Shown: in pieces, positions 35,535 to 48,200 of the stretch
Layout: each line of letters begins with the position of its first letter
Numbering within the stretch: the stretch's first letter is position 1
Assembly (NCBI RefSeq): GCF_023065955.2
Contig: NW_026622797.1
Span: 57,905,689 to 57,969,688, forward strand
Direction: 5' to 3'
DNA length: 64,000 nt
Origin: Ursus arctos
Taxonomy: Eukaryota; Chordata; Mammalia; Carnivora; Ursidae
Made by a program: the position numbers and the translations under genes
The notes under the pieces: model-generated
What the model was told of the DNA's origin: nothing
What the model saw: the letters and a program-made list of their open reading frames with translations, nothing else
Database searches by the model: none

Positions 35535-36590
35535 AAATATCATATGTAGATTTGTTCCCGTTAAGTAACAAAAATTCAACCGAGTAAATTTTAGTGATCT
35601 AATTGACTTCATTAAAGGATTCATGAATCAGGTAGTATCCCATCTAGCAAACAGAAGGGCTCTTGAGGAGTTGTACAAAATGAAAGGTCATTCTAGAAGG
35701 AGTATGGGGCAAGAAAGTTACTAACAAAAAAAAAAGGATTATTCCAGGTAAGACCGCTTTCCCTTAGGGGTAAAGGCAAGGGGTCTTACCATGAAGATGA
35801 CCTCATCTTCCTTTGGGGGATGGAGAGGGCCCTTCCAGCAGACTCATTGGCACTGACCAAGAAAGTCCTTCCTGACTGACTGACTAGTTAAGACAACATT
35901 TCTGGGGAAGGTAATAAGGTGAGGTTAAGCCACGGTTAGGGAACCTAGTCTAACTCTTTTGGACCTATGGTTTTCTACTCTAACATTTTCAAACAACTGA
36001 CAAACTTATTTCCAGGAATAAGAAATAAGGAATCAGGTCCCTCTCCTCAGTTTTCAATACTGTACAAAAGCTCTGGAAGGAATTCCTAATGTGCAAGAGA
36101 GTTGGTCTCAGTTTCAGCCTTATCAATCACCAGATGTAAAAGACCTTGGTAAAACTATTAACCAAACTACTTCATTGTATGAATTAGAAAATTGGAGCCC
36201 AAAGAGGGGTAGACAAAGCAAACAGCTTTTTCTTGTTAAAACAAGGGCAAAATTTTGAAGCTCCTGCTTCAGGCCTTCCCTGTTTCCAGCGTGTCATTCT
36301 CTGGGTGGCATTCAGAGAGGAGGAGGCAGTAAATTTCATGCAAAGAAGTTTGGCTCACAAATGCAGTAAAATACTAATAAATGCAGTGAGAGGCCCTGAA
36401 GTTTTTTGAGGAGAGCAGTATCACAATCAGATCTTTGCTGGTGGAAATAACTGGCACTGGAGTAGAGGACGGGATGAATGGGAAAAGCCTAAAACTAGAA
36501 AAACAGGCAGGAAATTATCACAATGGTCCAATGGCAGGGAAAAACAAATGCTGCCAACCAGACAATGGCAATAGTTGTATATACTTAATT
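35535..36590. other. Unassigned intergenic stretch
   Basis: No gene recognised. 36390-36560 may be an old LINE-type relic, but the match is too weak to name. Confidence 0.45.
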
Positions 36591-36805
36591 AACATTTGTT
36601 GAGTACACAAAATGTGCCAGATATTGAGCATAATCTTATGTAATCCTCACACCAATCCTCAAAGCTACATACTGCTATTGTCCTTATTGTCCCCATTTTA
36701 TAGATGAGGAACTCAGAGCTTGAAGTAGCCAGCCTCAGATTACATAGCTGGCAAGGGGCACTCAGAATTCAAATCCAGATCTGATGCTCTTATCCATTCA
36801 CTATG
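36591..36805 (+). repeat. MIR relic
   Basis: 'aacatttgttgagtacacaa', 'ccccattttatagatgagg', 'acatagctggcaaggggca' and 'tatccattcactatgccat' give a near-complete MIR. Confidence 0.85.
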
Positions 36806-37395
36806 CCATTGCTTCTCAAAATTTGCAACGCATGCATATCGCTTGGGGATACTGTTAAAATGCAGATTCTTTTTCTCCCCAAGTTTTAACAGAGGATTTT
36901 TTTCCAGCTATATTAAAGTGTAATTGACAAATAGGAATACTACTTGTAAAGCATACAACTTGATGTTTTGATATATGTATCAATTGTGAAAGGATTGCCA
37001 CAATCAAGTTAATTAACATACCCATCACCTTTTTATTTATTTATGAAAACCCTTAAGATCTACCCACTTAGCAAACTTCAAGTATACAATACAGTATTGT
37101 TAACTATAACCAGCATACTGTACATTAGATCTCCAGAATTTACTCATGTTGCAGAACTGAAACTTTGTACTCTGACCAACATCTCCCCCATTCACCCCGC
37201 CTCCTGGCCCTTGGCAACCGTAATGTCACTCATTGCCTCTATGCATTTGACTAGTTTAGATTCCACATAAATGAGATCATGCAGTATTTATCCTTCTGTG
37301 TCTGGCTTATTTCAATTGGCTTAATGTCCTCCAAGTTCATCCATCCAGTCACAAATGGCAGGATTTCCTTCTTTTTAAAAGCTGAATAATATTCC

Positions 37396-37436
37396 CGTGT
37401 GTATGTGTGTGTGTCTGTGTCTGTGTGTCATCTGTG
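37396..37436. repeat. Interrupted (TG)n inside L1
   Basis: TG-rich tract with A and C interruptions after 'gctgaataatattccc', at the L1 site that is also expanded at 2135, 5526 and 58810. Confidence 0.9.
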
Positions 37437-39522
37437 CGTATCACATTTTCTTTATCCGTACATCTGTTGATGGACATTTAGGTTGTTTCTATATCTCGAC
37501 TATTGGAAATCATACTGCAAAAACATGGAAGTGCAGGTATCTCTTCCAGATTTTTTTTTTTTTTTTGGATATATACTCAGAAGTCTGATTGCTAAATCAT
37601 ATGGCTGCTCTATTTTTAATTTTTTGAAGAACCACCATACCATTTTCCATTAAGGCTGTACCAATTTACATTCCCACTAACAGTTTATACAAAGGTTCCC
37701 CTTTTCTCCACATCCTTGCCAACACTTATCTTTTGTCTTTGTGATAATAGCTATTCTATCAGATGTGAGGTGATATCTCATTGTGGTTTCAATTTGCATT
37801 TCCCTGATGGCTAGTGAAGTTGAGCAAATTTTCCTCTACCTGTTGGCCATTTGTATGCCCTCTTTGGAGAAATATCTATTTAGGTCCTTTGCCCACTTTT
37901 TAATTAGGTTATTTATTTTCTTCCTATTGAGCTGTTTGAGTTCCGTATATTTTTTTGGATATTAACCCCTTATAAGATTTATGGTTTGAAAATACTTTCT
38001 CCCATTCTATAAGTTGCTTCTTCACTCTGTTTATTGTTTCCTTGGCTGAGCAGGAGCATTTTACTTTGATACAATCCCATTTGCCTATTTTTTGCTTTGG
38101 TTACCTGTGCACTTGGTGTCATATTCATGAAATCAATGCCAAGACCAATGTCAAAAGATTTTTCCCTATGTTTTCCCCTTGTAGTTTTATATTTCAGGTC
38201 TTACATTTAAGTCTTTAATCCATATTGAGTTGATTTTGTATCAAATATCTCACATTTCTACATGGTATGAGATGAGTCCAATTTCCTTCTGCATGTGGAT
38301 ATCCAGTTTTTCCAACACTATATTAAAGAGACTATTCTTTCTCCATTAGGTGTTTATGGCACCCTTGTCAAAGATCAGTTGGCATAAATGCATGGATTTG
38401 TTTCTGGGCTTTCTATCCTGTTTCATTGGTCTACATGTCTATCTTTAAGCAAGTACCATACTATTTTAATTACTGTAGTTTTTAAAATATATTTTGAAAT
38501 CAGGAAGAATGATGCCCTCCAGCTTTGTTCTTCTTGCTCAACATTATCATGGCTATTTGGGGTCATCTGTATTCCCATATGAATTTCAGAATTGTTTTCT
38601 ATTTCTGAAAAAAATGCCATTGGGATTTTGATAGGGATTGTGCTGAATGTATAGATCACTTTGGATAGTATGGATATTTTGGCAATATTATTTCCAATCC
38701 ATGTACAAAGGACATATTTCTATTTATCTGTGTTTTCTTTAATATCCTTCACCAATATTTTATATTTTCACTGGATAAGTTCTTCACCTCTTTGGTTAAG
38801 TTTATTCCTATTTTGTTCTTTTAGTTATTATTGTAAATGAGATTGTTATCTTAATTTTCTTTTCAGATAGTTTGTTTTTAGTGTATAGAAATGCCACTGG
38901 TTTTTGTATGTTGATTTTGTATCCTGCAACTTTAATAAATTTATTAGTTCTAACAGGTTTTTGCTGAGTCTTCAGGGTTTTCTACATATATGTGATCATG
39001 TCATCTGCAAATTGTGATAATTTGACTTCTTTCTTTCCAATTTGGTGTTTTGTTTTTTTTTTCTTGCCTAATTGCTCTGGCTAGGACTTTAAGTACTGTG
39101 TTGAATAAGTGGCAAGAGTGGGCATCCTTGACTCCTACTAAATCTTAAAGGAAAAGCTTTTAGTTATTCACCATTAAGTATGATGTTAGCTGCCAGCCTT
39201 TCATATACGGACTTCATTGTGTTGTGGTAAGATGCTTCTACATCTATTTTGTTGAAAGTTTTTATTTTGAATGGATGGTGAATATTGTCAAATGCTTTTT
39301 CTGTATCTATTGACACGATCATGTGGTTTTTATCTTTCATTCTGTTAATGTAGTATATCACATCAGTCAATTTGTGTGTTGAACCTGCCTTGCATCCCAG
39401 GCATAAATCCCACTGAATCACGGTGTATGACCCTTTTAATGTGTTGTTGAATTCAGTTTGTTAGCTTTTTATCAAGGACTTTTGCATCTAAATTTATTAT
39501 AAGTATTGGCCTGTAGTTTTCT

Positions 39523-39709
39523 TTTTTTTAAGATTTTATTTATTTATTTGACAGAGAGAGAGAGAACAAACAAGGCAAGTGGCAGGCACAGGGAGATGCA
39601 GGCTCCCCACTGAGCAGGAAGTCTGATGTGGGGCTTGATCCCAAGCTCCTGGGATCATGTCCTGAGCCAAAGGAAGATGCTTAACCAACTGAGCCACCCA
39701 GGTACCCCA
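39523..39709 (-). mobile_element. Can-SINE nested in the antisense L1
   Basis: Poly-T and 'aagattttatttatttattt' at the left, with the head (complement of 'ctgagccacccaggtacccc') at the right. The 14-bp target duplication 'gcctgtagttttct' at 39509-39522 and 39710-39723 is perfect. Confidence 0.95.
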
Positions 39710-40476
39710 GCCTGTAGTTTTCTTGTTGTATCTTTGGTATCTGGGGATACTGGCCTCATAAAGTAGTTTGGAAATGTTCTCTCCTCTCATGTTTTTGGAA
39801 GAATTTAAGAAAGATTGACATTAATTCTTCTTTGAGTATTTGGTAGAATTCACCAGTAAAACCATTTGGTTCTGGGCTTTTCTTTGTTAGGCGTTTGTTG
39901 TTGTTGTTTTTGTGTCAGTTCTTTACTCATTATTGGCCTGTTCAGGCCTTCTGTTTCTTTTTGATTCAATCATGAAAGGTTGTATGTTTCTAGGACTTTA
40001 TCCCTTTATTTTAGGTTATATAATTTGTTGGTATGTGATTGCTCATCTTCACTGTTCTTATGATTCTTTGTATTTGTGTAGTATCAGTTGTAATGTCTCC
40101 TCTTTCGTTTCTAACTTGATTTGTCCTCTCTCTTCCTTTTTAAATGCAGATTCTGATTTAGCAGTTCTAGGTACAGTCTGAGATCCTGCATATCTCACAA
40201 GTTCCCTCCCAGTTGATGCCAAGATCGCTGGTCCATAGACCAGACTTTGAGCTGCAAGCAGTTATGTCCAATGGAAGTGCAAAGGAGTAGACAGACAGGA
40301 GAAACCTTCCAAAAAATAAAGTTGGTTATGCAGACTGAAGAGGGCAAGAGAGAAAATTGTTTCGAGATTTCTAGCCTATGGGAAAGTTACCAATTGAAAT
40401 AGTAACCCAAGAGGAGGACCAGCTGCAATCTGTATTAATTAAATAATCTCTGCCTGTCTGTTCTTAAATCAATTTT

Positions 40477-40669
40477 ATTATTATTTTTTAAAGATGTATT
40501 TATTTATTACAGAGAGAGCGTGTGAGTAGGTTAGGGGCAGACGGAAAGAATCTCAAGCAGTCTCCCTGCTGAGCATGGAGCCCAACACGGGGCTCAGTCT
40601 CACGATGCAGAGATCATGACCTGAGCCAAAATCAAGAATTGGATGCTTGACTGAGCCACCCAGGTGCCC
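40477..40669 (-). mobile_element. Can-SINE, antisense
   Basis: 'aaagatgtatttatttatta' at the left, with the head complement 'ctgagccacccaggtgcccc' at the right. Target duplication 'cttaaatcaatttt' (40463-40476) and 'cttaaatcagtttt' (40670-40683), one mismatch. Confidence 0.95.
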
Positions 40670-40683
40670 CTTAAATCAGTTTT

Positions 40684-41269
40684 TTTAAAAAAGGGCTAAG
40701 TAACATTCATAATAATAATAAAGATAAAAATAAATAAAAAGGACTCAACCCACTCTCTTAACAATTATCAAAATCAGGCTACCAGTAGTAGTTAACAGTG
40801 CATACACATCAACCTATTTATTCAACTCTATTGTTTATTAGCAACCCAGCCACAACAATAATCTCTGGTTACTTAAATCAGGATTGATGGTGACATGGAA
40901 AGACATAACACAGACAGCAGGGATTAATTACTTCATAAAGAGTACAGAGAAAAGGAAGGAGAGGGAAACTATAGGCTATAAAGTTAGTCAAGCTGTGTTT
41001 GCATCCCTAAATTTGTGTAATACTTTGAGCAAGTTCTTCAACTGTTCTAACCCTCAGTTCTGTCTATAGATTGAGGATGATGATAGCACCCAATTCATAC
41101 TTCTTTTGTGAGCTGTAAACACTTAGAGCACTTAGAACACTGCCTATTGTAAATACTTAATACTTTTAGTATCATCACCACCCTCATCATCTTCATTATC
41201 ATCATCACTTTAAAATACTCAACAAATTGAAAAATGTATGAACGATATTTTACAATCCCTCCTATTGAG
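40684..41269. other. Unassigned stretch with a possible MIR tail
   Basis: 41085-41160 ('gagctgtaaacacttagagc' to 'tgtaaatacttaatac') looks like a MIR 3' end. A (CAT/ATC)-rich patch is at 41170-41215. The rest is unassigned. Confidence 0.45.
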
Positions 41270-41700
41270 AAGTAGAGTCTTTTTCCCCACCCCCTTAAGC
41301 TATACTGACCTTGTGACTTCCTTTGGCCAATAGATAGTGGCAGAAGTGATGTTGAGTAAATTCCAAAGTGTAGGCCTCAAGAGAGCTTGCAGCTTCTACC
41401 TGTGCCCTCTTGGAATCTGAGGCACCATATAAAAAGCCAGCCTAGCCTACTGGAAGATGAGAGGCCATGGGGAGGAGAACTGAGGCACCCAGGCTGGTAG
41501 CCAACACCAGCTCCCAGATGTGAGACCATCTTGGACCCTGTAGTTCAACTGACTGCCCACCATTCACAGTCATATGAGTGACCCAAATGAAAGCCACAGA
41601 GGAACCACCCAACCAATCCACAGGATTGTGAAAAATAATAAATTGTTGTTTAAGTCATAGCTTTGGGGCAATTTGTTCCACAGCAATAGGTAACCGAAAT
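41270..41700 (+). repeat. LTR-like interspersed repeat, family uncertain
   Basis: 'gacttcctttggccaatag', then 'ggaagatgagaggccatgg' and the end 'ttgttgtttaagtcatagct' plus 'aggtaaccgaaatag' recall mammalian ERVL/MaLR-type LTRs. No coding region is present. The family name is not certain. Confidence 0.55.
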
Positions 41701-42884
41701 AGCATCCATGAAAGTAAAAAATTAATAAAATGGCCCTTGGGGATAAAAAAATTGTAAGCCCCTAAAGTATTACAGTTATTATAAACCTTGATTCCTTCCT
41801 TTCTTCCACCTAGCATATTCCAGATAATATACTAAGCTTCAGATAAAAATTGATGAACAAAAGCTTCAGATCAAAATTGATGAACAAAACATTTTCCTGT
41901 CCTTACAGAGTTTATGGTCCAGTTAGCATTACAAATGTGAACATGGAAATATATATATAATCGTAAATTGTGATAAGTGCCTAGAGGAGAGAATAACAGA
42001 GACATACCTTAGTTGTACTGGACAGTTTTTTGTCAGTGCTTAGACACAGAGATGCTGTAAAATAAATTCTCTCCCATTGATTTTATTCTAAAAGAAATGG
42101 CTATTACATCAAACTCAAAACATTTAAAGTATGAGGAAACTGTTGTTCCATCTCTTTTCTATTTAAAATAGTAGATATAAATAAACTATCTCCAGAGATG
42201 GAGAAAGCAGATGGATTTGAAAATTCAAGCTCACACTGAATATAATTAACTTGGAAAGGGAGAGAAGCTAATGACGCCTGAGATTATAGGTGCCCAGGAG
42301 ACAGGCAAAGGGCTAACTTATTTTTAACACTAGTCTCAGCAGTAAGGAAAATTCAAACCTGATTAAAGTCTCTGAGGAGGTGAAAAAGCAAATGAAGAGA
42401 GAAAAAAATGTGGCTATTGGAGAGTAATTAACATTTTGACCCAGTTGCCAGCCTGAGTAGGTGTTCACTGCTTATTAACAAAGCTGGGTTTCTTGGGTCA
42501 TTGCAAATGAGAAGGTCTTGTGAAAGCACTCTGGACATTGTTTACTATTTGATTCTGAAGAAGGTACACCTGAAGAGACAAATGGGCTTAGGCAAAGCAC
42601 TTGTTCAGCAGGAATGGAGGATTGCTTTCTGCACCAAGGAGGCCTTATTTGCATTCCCAAACAGAACCCTCTGGGGTATTGGATCAGGCAGAGGAGAAGA
42701 TAACCCTTCACCTTGAAGAACTTGATAATGGTCATGTCCCAGGTCACCATGATTGAGACATAAATATAGCCTGGTCTACAAAGACCTTCACAATGGAACC
42801 CCTCTACTCACCCCACAATTTGGGCCGTTCCCCTCTACTCACCCTACAATTTGGTCAGTCATATACATGGAGTATACATTCATA
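41701..42884. other. Unassigned intergenic stretch
   Basis: Contains a tandem near-duplication of 'gcttcagat(a/c)aaaattgatg' at about 41837 and 41863. Short overlapping frames near 42475-42750 have no recognisable features. Confidence 0.45.
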
Positions 42885-43205
42885 AATCCATGCTTTTTTA
42901 TGTGTCATTCCTGCTACCTAAAATACTCTTTTCCTCTTCATCTAACAAACTCCTGCTCTTCAGACCCAATGTAATTGCTATTTCTTTACACTCCTACTCC
43001 CAAAGCAAGCCAATTTCCTTCTTGGTACTTACATACTACTCTGTGGTCTCCGCTATTACATATAGCATAATCAGTAATAGCATTATGTACTTGTCTTACC
43101 CACTATGTTTGTAAGCTCCTCAAACCAAAACATATCTAACTCATCTTGGTGTTAGTCATTCTTAGGTATCTATCATATAACAAGGGTCCAGGAAACACTC
43201 AGTTG
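42885..43205 (+). repeat. L2 LINE relic
   Basis: 'cattcctgctacctaaaat', 'aactcctgctcttcagaccc' and 'tttgtaagctcctcaaacc' follow the L2 3' end order. Confidence 0.75.
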
Positions 43206-43206
43206 A

Positions 43207-43207
<1 letters not shown>

Positions 43208-43238
<31 letters not shown>
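43208..43238. repeat. (AAAT)n microsatellite
   Basis: Seven to eight AAAT units at the end of the L2 relic. A TG-rich tract follows at 43280-43316. Confidence 0.95.
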
Positions 43239-43316
43239 GCAAAGGAGGCAGAGAACACTTGAAAAGATGTTGGAGTGTCTGTGTGTGTTGTGTGTGTGCG
43301 CATGTATGTGTGTATA

Positions 43317-44165
43317 TAACCACAGTCATATGTGGGCATGGAAAGATATATATCTAACATATAGGAAGATTTCTCATATAAACTATGAAAAGACTTTTGT
43401 AATTAAAATGTGTTACAGACCTCTTTAAGCTTCTCCTTTTCGTTTTTTATTTTGAATGTAACAATAAAGCACTGGTATATCACCTGTGTATTAAAATGCT
43501 TGCAGGCATTTTGCCTTAGTTAGGCTTTAGCTAGGGTTTTCTAAAAGGCATCTGATTTGCACTTAAGATTTAATGTGAAAAAATATAAGTAAATGAGATA
43601 AAAGGATTTAATGTGGTATCAAATGTCTTACTGTGAACCTATGAGAACAATATTTGATAAATGTTGCAAGTGCTTAACTTAAAAGCTTGGACCTCTGTAA
43701 TCCAATTTCTAAACTTCAAAAATGCCTAGTACATTTAAGAACATTTGAAAGTTCAAAGAATAACCTTTTCAAAATTGTATAGTTACATCAGGTATCAAGC
43801 AGAAAATACTCAATTCTGTCTTCTTTTTCAATGAATCAAAATCCCATAAATGTTAACAAGGAAATAACTACAGCTTCTAAAGATGAGTGGTTCTACCAAG
43901 TGTCTTCTCTACATGAGTAAGTTCTTTCTTGCGTCCATAGAATTGTTATAATTTGATGGGCATTTGAACATATTTTTGCTGTCAAGATATGTTTTTAAAT
44001 AATGCTTAGTTCTTCTCTGAATTTATAAAAGATATAAAAACACTCACTATCAAGAATTTGGGAAGGAAATAAGTAATTTTCTTTAGAAGAAAATAAAAAT
44101 CATCCCAAATTCAGCAGCCCAAGACAGTTATTGCTAATATTTTATTATAATAATATTTCATTAGA
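43317..44165. other. Unassigned intergenic stretch
   Basis: A+T-rich sequence with no gene or repeat family recognised. Confidence 0.5.
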
Positions 44166-44176
44166 AAAATAATATA

Positions 44177-44385
44177 AGGGGTACCTGGGTGGCTCAGTTG
44201 CTTACGCGTCCAACTCTTAATTTCTGCTCAGGTCATGATCTCAGGGTTGTGAGATCGGGCCATGTGTCAGGCTTTGTGCTTAGCCAGGCATCTGCTTGAG
44301 ATTTTCTCTCTCCCTCTCCCTCCACCCACCCCCCTGCACTCTCTCTCTCTAAAATAAATAAATAAATCTTTAAAAAAAAAAAAAA
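44177..44385 (+). mobile_element. Can-SINE, older subfamily
   Basis: Head 'aggggtacctgggtggctca', 'tcaggtcatgatctcagggt', CT-rich region, 'aaataaataaataaatcttt' and poly-A. The target duplication is blurred by A-rich flanks ('aaaaataatata' and 'aaaaagaatata'). Confidence 0.9.
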
Positions 44386-44509
44386 GAAAGAAAAGAAAAA
44401 GAATATAGATAGAAAACTTAGAAATACAAAATCAAAAGATAAGCTGAAAATCACAGTGTTTTCTAGATTAGTTGTCCCTAAGTATGTATGTTATTTTAAC
44501 ACATATTGG

Positions 44510-45200
44510 ACCATGGTATATGTTTTTAAATAGAATTCAGGTTACTCCCAGGGTTTTTTTGAGGTTATAACTAATACTGCAGTGAACTTTGTGTGTAGGT
44601 ATTTGTCTGAATTTTTAACTACTTATTTAGAACAGATTTATAGAAGAGAAATAAATAGATCACGGAGTACCCAGTTTTTAAAATTCTTAACATATGTTGC
44701 AAAGATACTCTCCAAAAAGTTGCCAACTATGGAACTTCCTACCTGCAATAGATAAGAGCATCTATTTCCCATCTCCTCAATAATACTCAGTATCTTTTTT
44801 TGTCTCTACTATTATGACAGGCCATGGCTGTTTCTCAATAATTTTGCACACTTCTTTGATTATGAAGTGAAGTTAGGCATTTTTCACATGTTAATTGGTC
44901 ATTTATATTTCATTTACTGTGAATTAAACCCCTTGAGGACAGAGGTGTTTTTCTGCCACACTGTAGTGACCCAATAACTGCTGTAAAAAGAATCATATTT
45001 TCCCATACTCTAACCATTTGTTACATTGGTTTTTAACGTTTTTCTTTTTTATTTCTAAAAGCTGTTTATATACTAGATATTTATTGCCATTATTTCCCCA
45101 ATTTCTCATTTTCCTTTTAATCTTGTTTATAGTTTTCTTTGATGAACAGTCTTTCATTTTATATAGTCATTCATTAGCCTTTTTACTTTGAATTTTTCCT
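44510..45200 (-). mobile_element. Ancient L1M-type relic, antisense
   Basis: Heavily diverged antisense L1 phrases: 'aatactgcagtgaactttgt', 'cttcctacctgcaatagat' and 'gttaattggtcatttatatt'. Edges approximate. Confidence 0.6.
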
Positions 45201-48200
45201 ATTGCTTTTATGGCTTTATGAACTCCAATTCTGAGATGACTTGCAGTGTAAACATAACTCACAGTCATTATTGGGTGGAAGAGGGTATTTATGACTTCTG
45301 TTAAGGTATTTAATTTGCAGAAAAGTATTCAGTGACTCATGAAAATCACTTGAGGAGTAATTGCTGTGTTCTGGCAATCCCTAAGAAGTGAAAATATGAA
45401 ACTTTAGGAAGTATATATTTTTCCTTACAAGTATTCTTAATCTGGGGTGAGTCCTCTGAGCCCGTAAAATTCAATGTGCACTTTTCTGGATCGAGTCTGA
45501 AAAGATCTATGATTCCAAAATGGTTAAGAATCATGAGAAGTTCTTCAAGGATTTTTCACATTTGACACTATCTGGATTCCCCAGTCTTTAAACTTTAACT
45601 TTTCTTCAAATCCAGAGTTTGACATCCCATAAAGAAGAACAGACTGAGGAATAGTGACTGATGTTTTTAAGTTGAAGAAAAAATTTAGCACAAGCTTTTC
45701 TGAAGATGCTGTCATGCTGAACCCAAACTTAACCAGTGATAACTTAGAACACTGGGTGCCAGCCTTACATGAGTACCAACCCATGTGTATGTCATTGAAA
45801 ATTCAATAGATCCTAAGGCCTAAGTATGTCAATCTTTTCACATAATTTAAACTCATAAAATCTCCCAATTGGATATGACTATATAAGCCTATGAGCCTTA
45901 CAATCCTATATCACCATCCTCTCCAAAATATCTCCAACAGCGGTCACCAAATCTATGATTAAAGATTTCTAGGGATAGGAAGCTCTTTGCTTTTTAAGAC
46001 AGTTCATTGCAGAATTTCTCCCTCCAGCCCTTATTTCATGAAGATCTAAGTTTTCCATTTATCTTCCTGAAACAATGGAGCCCAGGTAATCAGGCACACC
46101 TGCGGGAAATCTGCTGAAACAACTTTACAGCCTTCTTAAACGGATAAGCTGAGACATAATCAAAACAGCATGTCACTGCTCTGTACAGCTTTCTTGCTGA
46201 AACAGTGTGAGATTTTGAATACAGAGTGCTCCTTAAAAATGAAGGCAGAATTTAAGTTTTAAAAAGCATAAGTAAAGTATAAGCCATACTTGTGTTTAGA
46301 CCTCCTAATTTGGGGAAACAGAGTTGGTTGTTAGTTTCTGTGTAGACAATCATTAAAGTATAAGGTCAGGCTATTTCCACAAAACTGGCCAATCATTTTG
46401 ACAAAGCTAAGCAAATGAGCAGAGATATTGTCAATTTTGACTTGGAGAAATGTCCCAATGCCAACATGGGCAAACATCTCTGGGGATTTTCCAACCTGTC
46501 ATCTCGATTCCTGTAACAATGGAAAGGGGGTGCAGAACTGAGTGTGTAGTTGTTGTCTAGTAAAAAGTGCATATGGATGCAAAAACACATGTGAAATAAC
46601 TTCAATATCTTTAAATACTTATTTTTTAAAATCTTATTATTTATCAAAAAATAGCATATAGACTAGATATGGGAATTAGCCTGTTAATTTCTACATCACT
46701 CACAGCAATAAAGAAAGTTCAATCAGAAACCCATGGGGAAGACAGTGCTCAATTAAGATGAACTCAAAGGTAACATGTTAGAGACTCTTATCACTACCTC
46801 TAGATCCCTGAAGAAAAGAATTCTGCTCTAGTTAAACACTTTTTTGAGTCTCATGCTCTCCTTTAAATTATTACTATACAGAGTTTTGGCATATGGCTTT
46901 TTTAATGCTTATCTGTTTATATAAAATATTACTAATAGTGTTTTTCAAGGTGCAGGTCACAACCAGAGAGCCATGAGACCAGGTTAGTGGCTCTCGACCA
47001 GCTGTTTGTCCTCTCCCCCCACTTAATTAATAGAACATAGAGTTTGTGTATATGTGTGTGTGTGTTGTGTGTCCACATACATGCACTAGTATGTGATATA
47101 AAATGTATTTCTTATTCTAAGTCAAAATCAAGTATATTTGAAAGACATTCTTTTATAGATTAGAGAATAGAGATCAATAAATGATAGATTCCCATTTATT
47201 TAAGAAAAAGATTATGTCCCTATCGCCAAAATCTAGACATGATAATATTTCTCTTCAAAGTTTTTTCTACCATATGTTATCAAAGAAATGTTTTTAAATG
47301 ACTTCATTCATCTTCACAACTCTCCTGTGTGGAAAATAGTGGACTTAATTAAATGGTACTGTCAACTTCACCCTAAGGGAATGGATTTCTATAGATAGTA
47401 GCTGCCAATTCTTATTTGCCAAACCAAAGATTTTTCAAGAACATAGATTAAGATTTCTGAAATGTGACTAAGAATGAAATGTCAATGGTAATTTAGTTCT
47501 GATGACAACAATTTAGATCAGGTCAAAGCACAGACACAGGAAGCATAAAATACCATCTATACAGCATGCCTTCTTAACTTTCTTCTCTCAATAGCCAAGT
47601 CCCAGTTATCTAGAAATGGACTATCTACAGTATGAATTATTCATGTAAAACTCTCACAGATAAAACGATGGCATGCACATATATCCTCCACTGCCATTTC
47701 CTCTTGCCTCTTTGGCTTAGACACAAGGTGCCAAATGCTTGCCTAAAGCACAGCTGGGAATCCAAGCTCCTAGATCACCATCCCAGACTTGCCTAATTGA
47801 GTCTCTGGTATTAGCCAACCCTGCTTCCCACTCTATCTCTGCCTGTCTATCCCTAGTAAAGAGATTTCTGCCAAACCCTGCAGCCCCCTTCTTGATTATC
47901 TTCTTTGTTTGTATCACACCATTTCTCAACAATAAATCCCAATGCATCATGGCCGTGCATTTAATTTGGAGTCTCATGGTAAATTACAAACTTCACAGAC
48001 TACCGTGTGAGATGCATCAACTACAGTAAACTCCCTCTTGTGTATTGGTCCAAATGCAGCTGGAATTTTTCCTCAGATCATTCAGACACTCTGACAATTC
48101 CTGAGAGACTTAGTGGGGGAAAAAATATTGTGATCATTTACTATAAGGTGGTATGCTTAGCAAACAAAATTAAATACACTCAGCATTTTTCTATTTTTCC

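Larger units (their letters stand above)
36871..40141 (-). mobile_element. L1, antisense, 5'-truncated, inserted in MER5A
   Basis: Antisense L1 with 3' end at the left and reading-frame remnants such as 39164-39421 minus (residues D-T-E-K-A-F-D-N-I-H-H-P, reverse-transcriptase region). A perfect 13-bp target duplication, 'aaatgcagattct', occurs at 36858-36870 and 40142-40154. It carries an imperfect TG microsatellite (37396-37436) and a Can-SINE (39523-39709). Frames are broken throughout. Confidence 0.93.
36808..40262. mobile_element. MER5A DNA transposon relic split by an L1
   Basis: The left part, 36808-36870 ('cttctcaaaatttgcaac' to 'aaatgcagattct'), and the right part, 40155-40262 ('gatttagcagttctaggt' to 'cagactttgagctgcaag'), are the two halves of one MER5A-type hAT element. 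They are separated by the L1 at 36871-40141. Confidence 0.82.
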
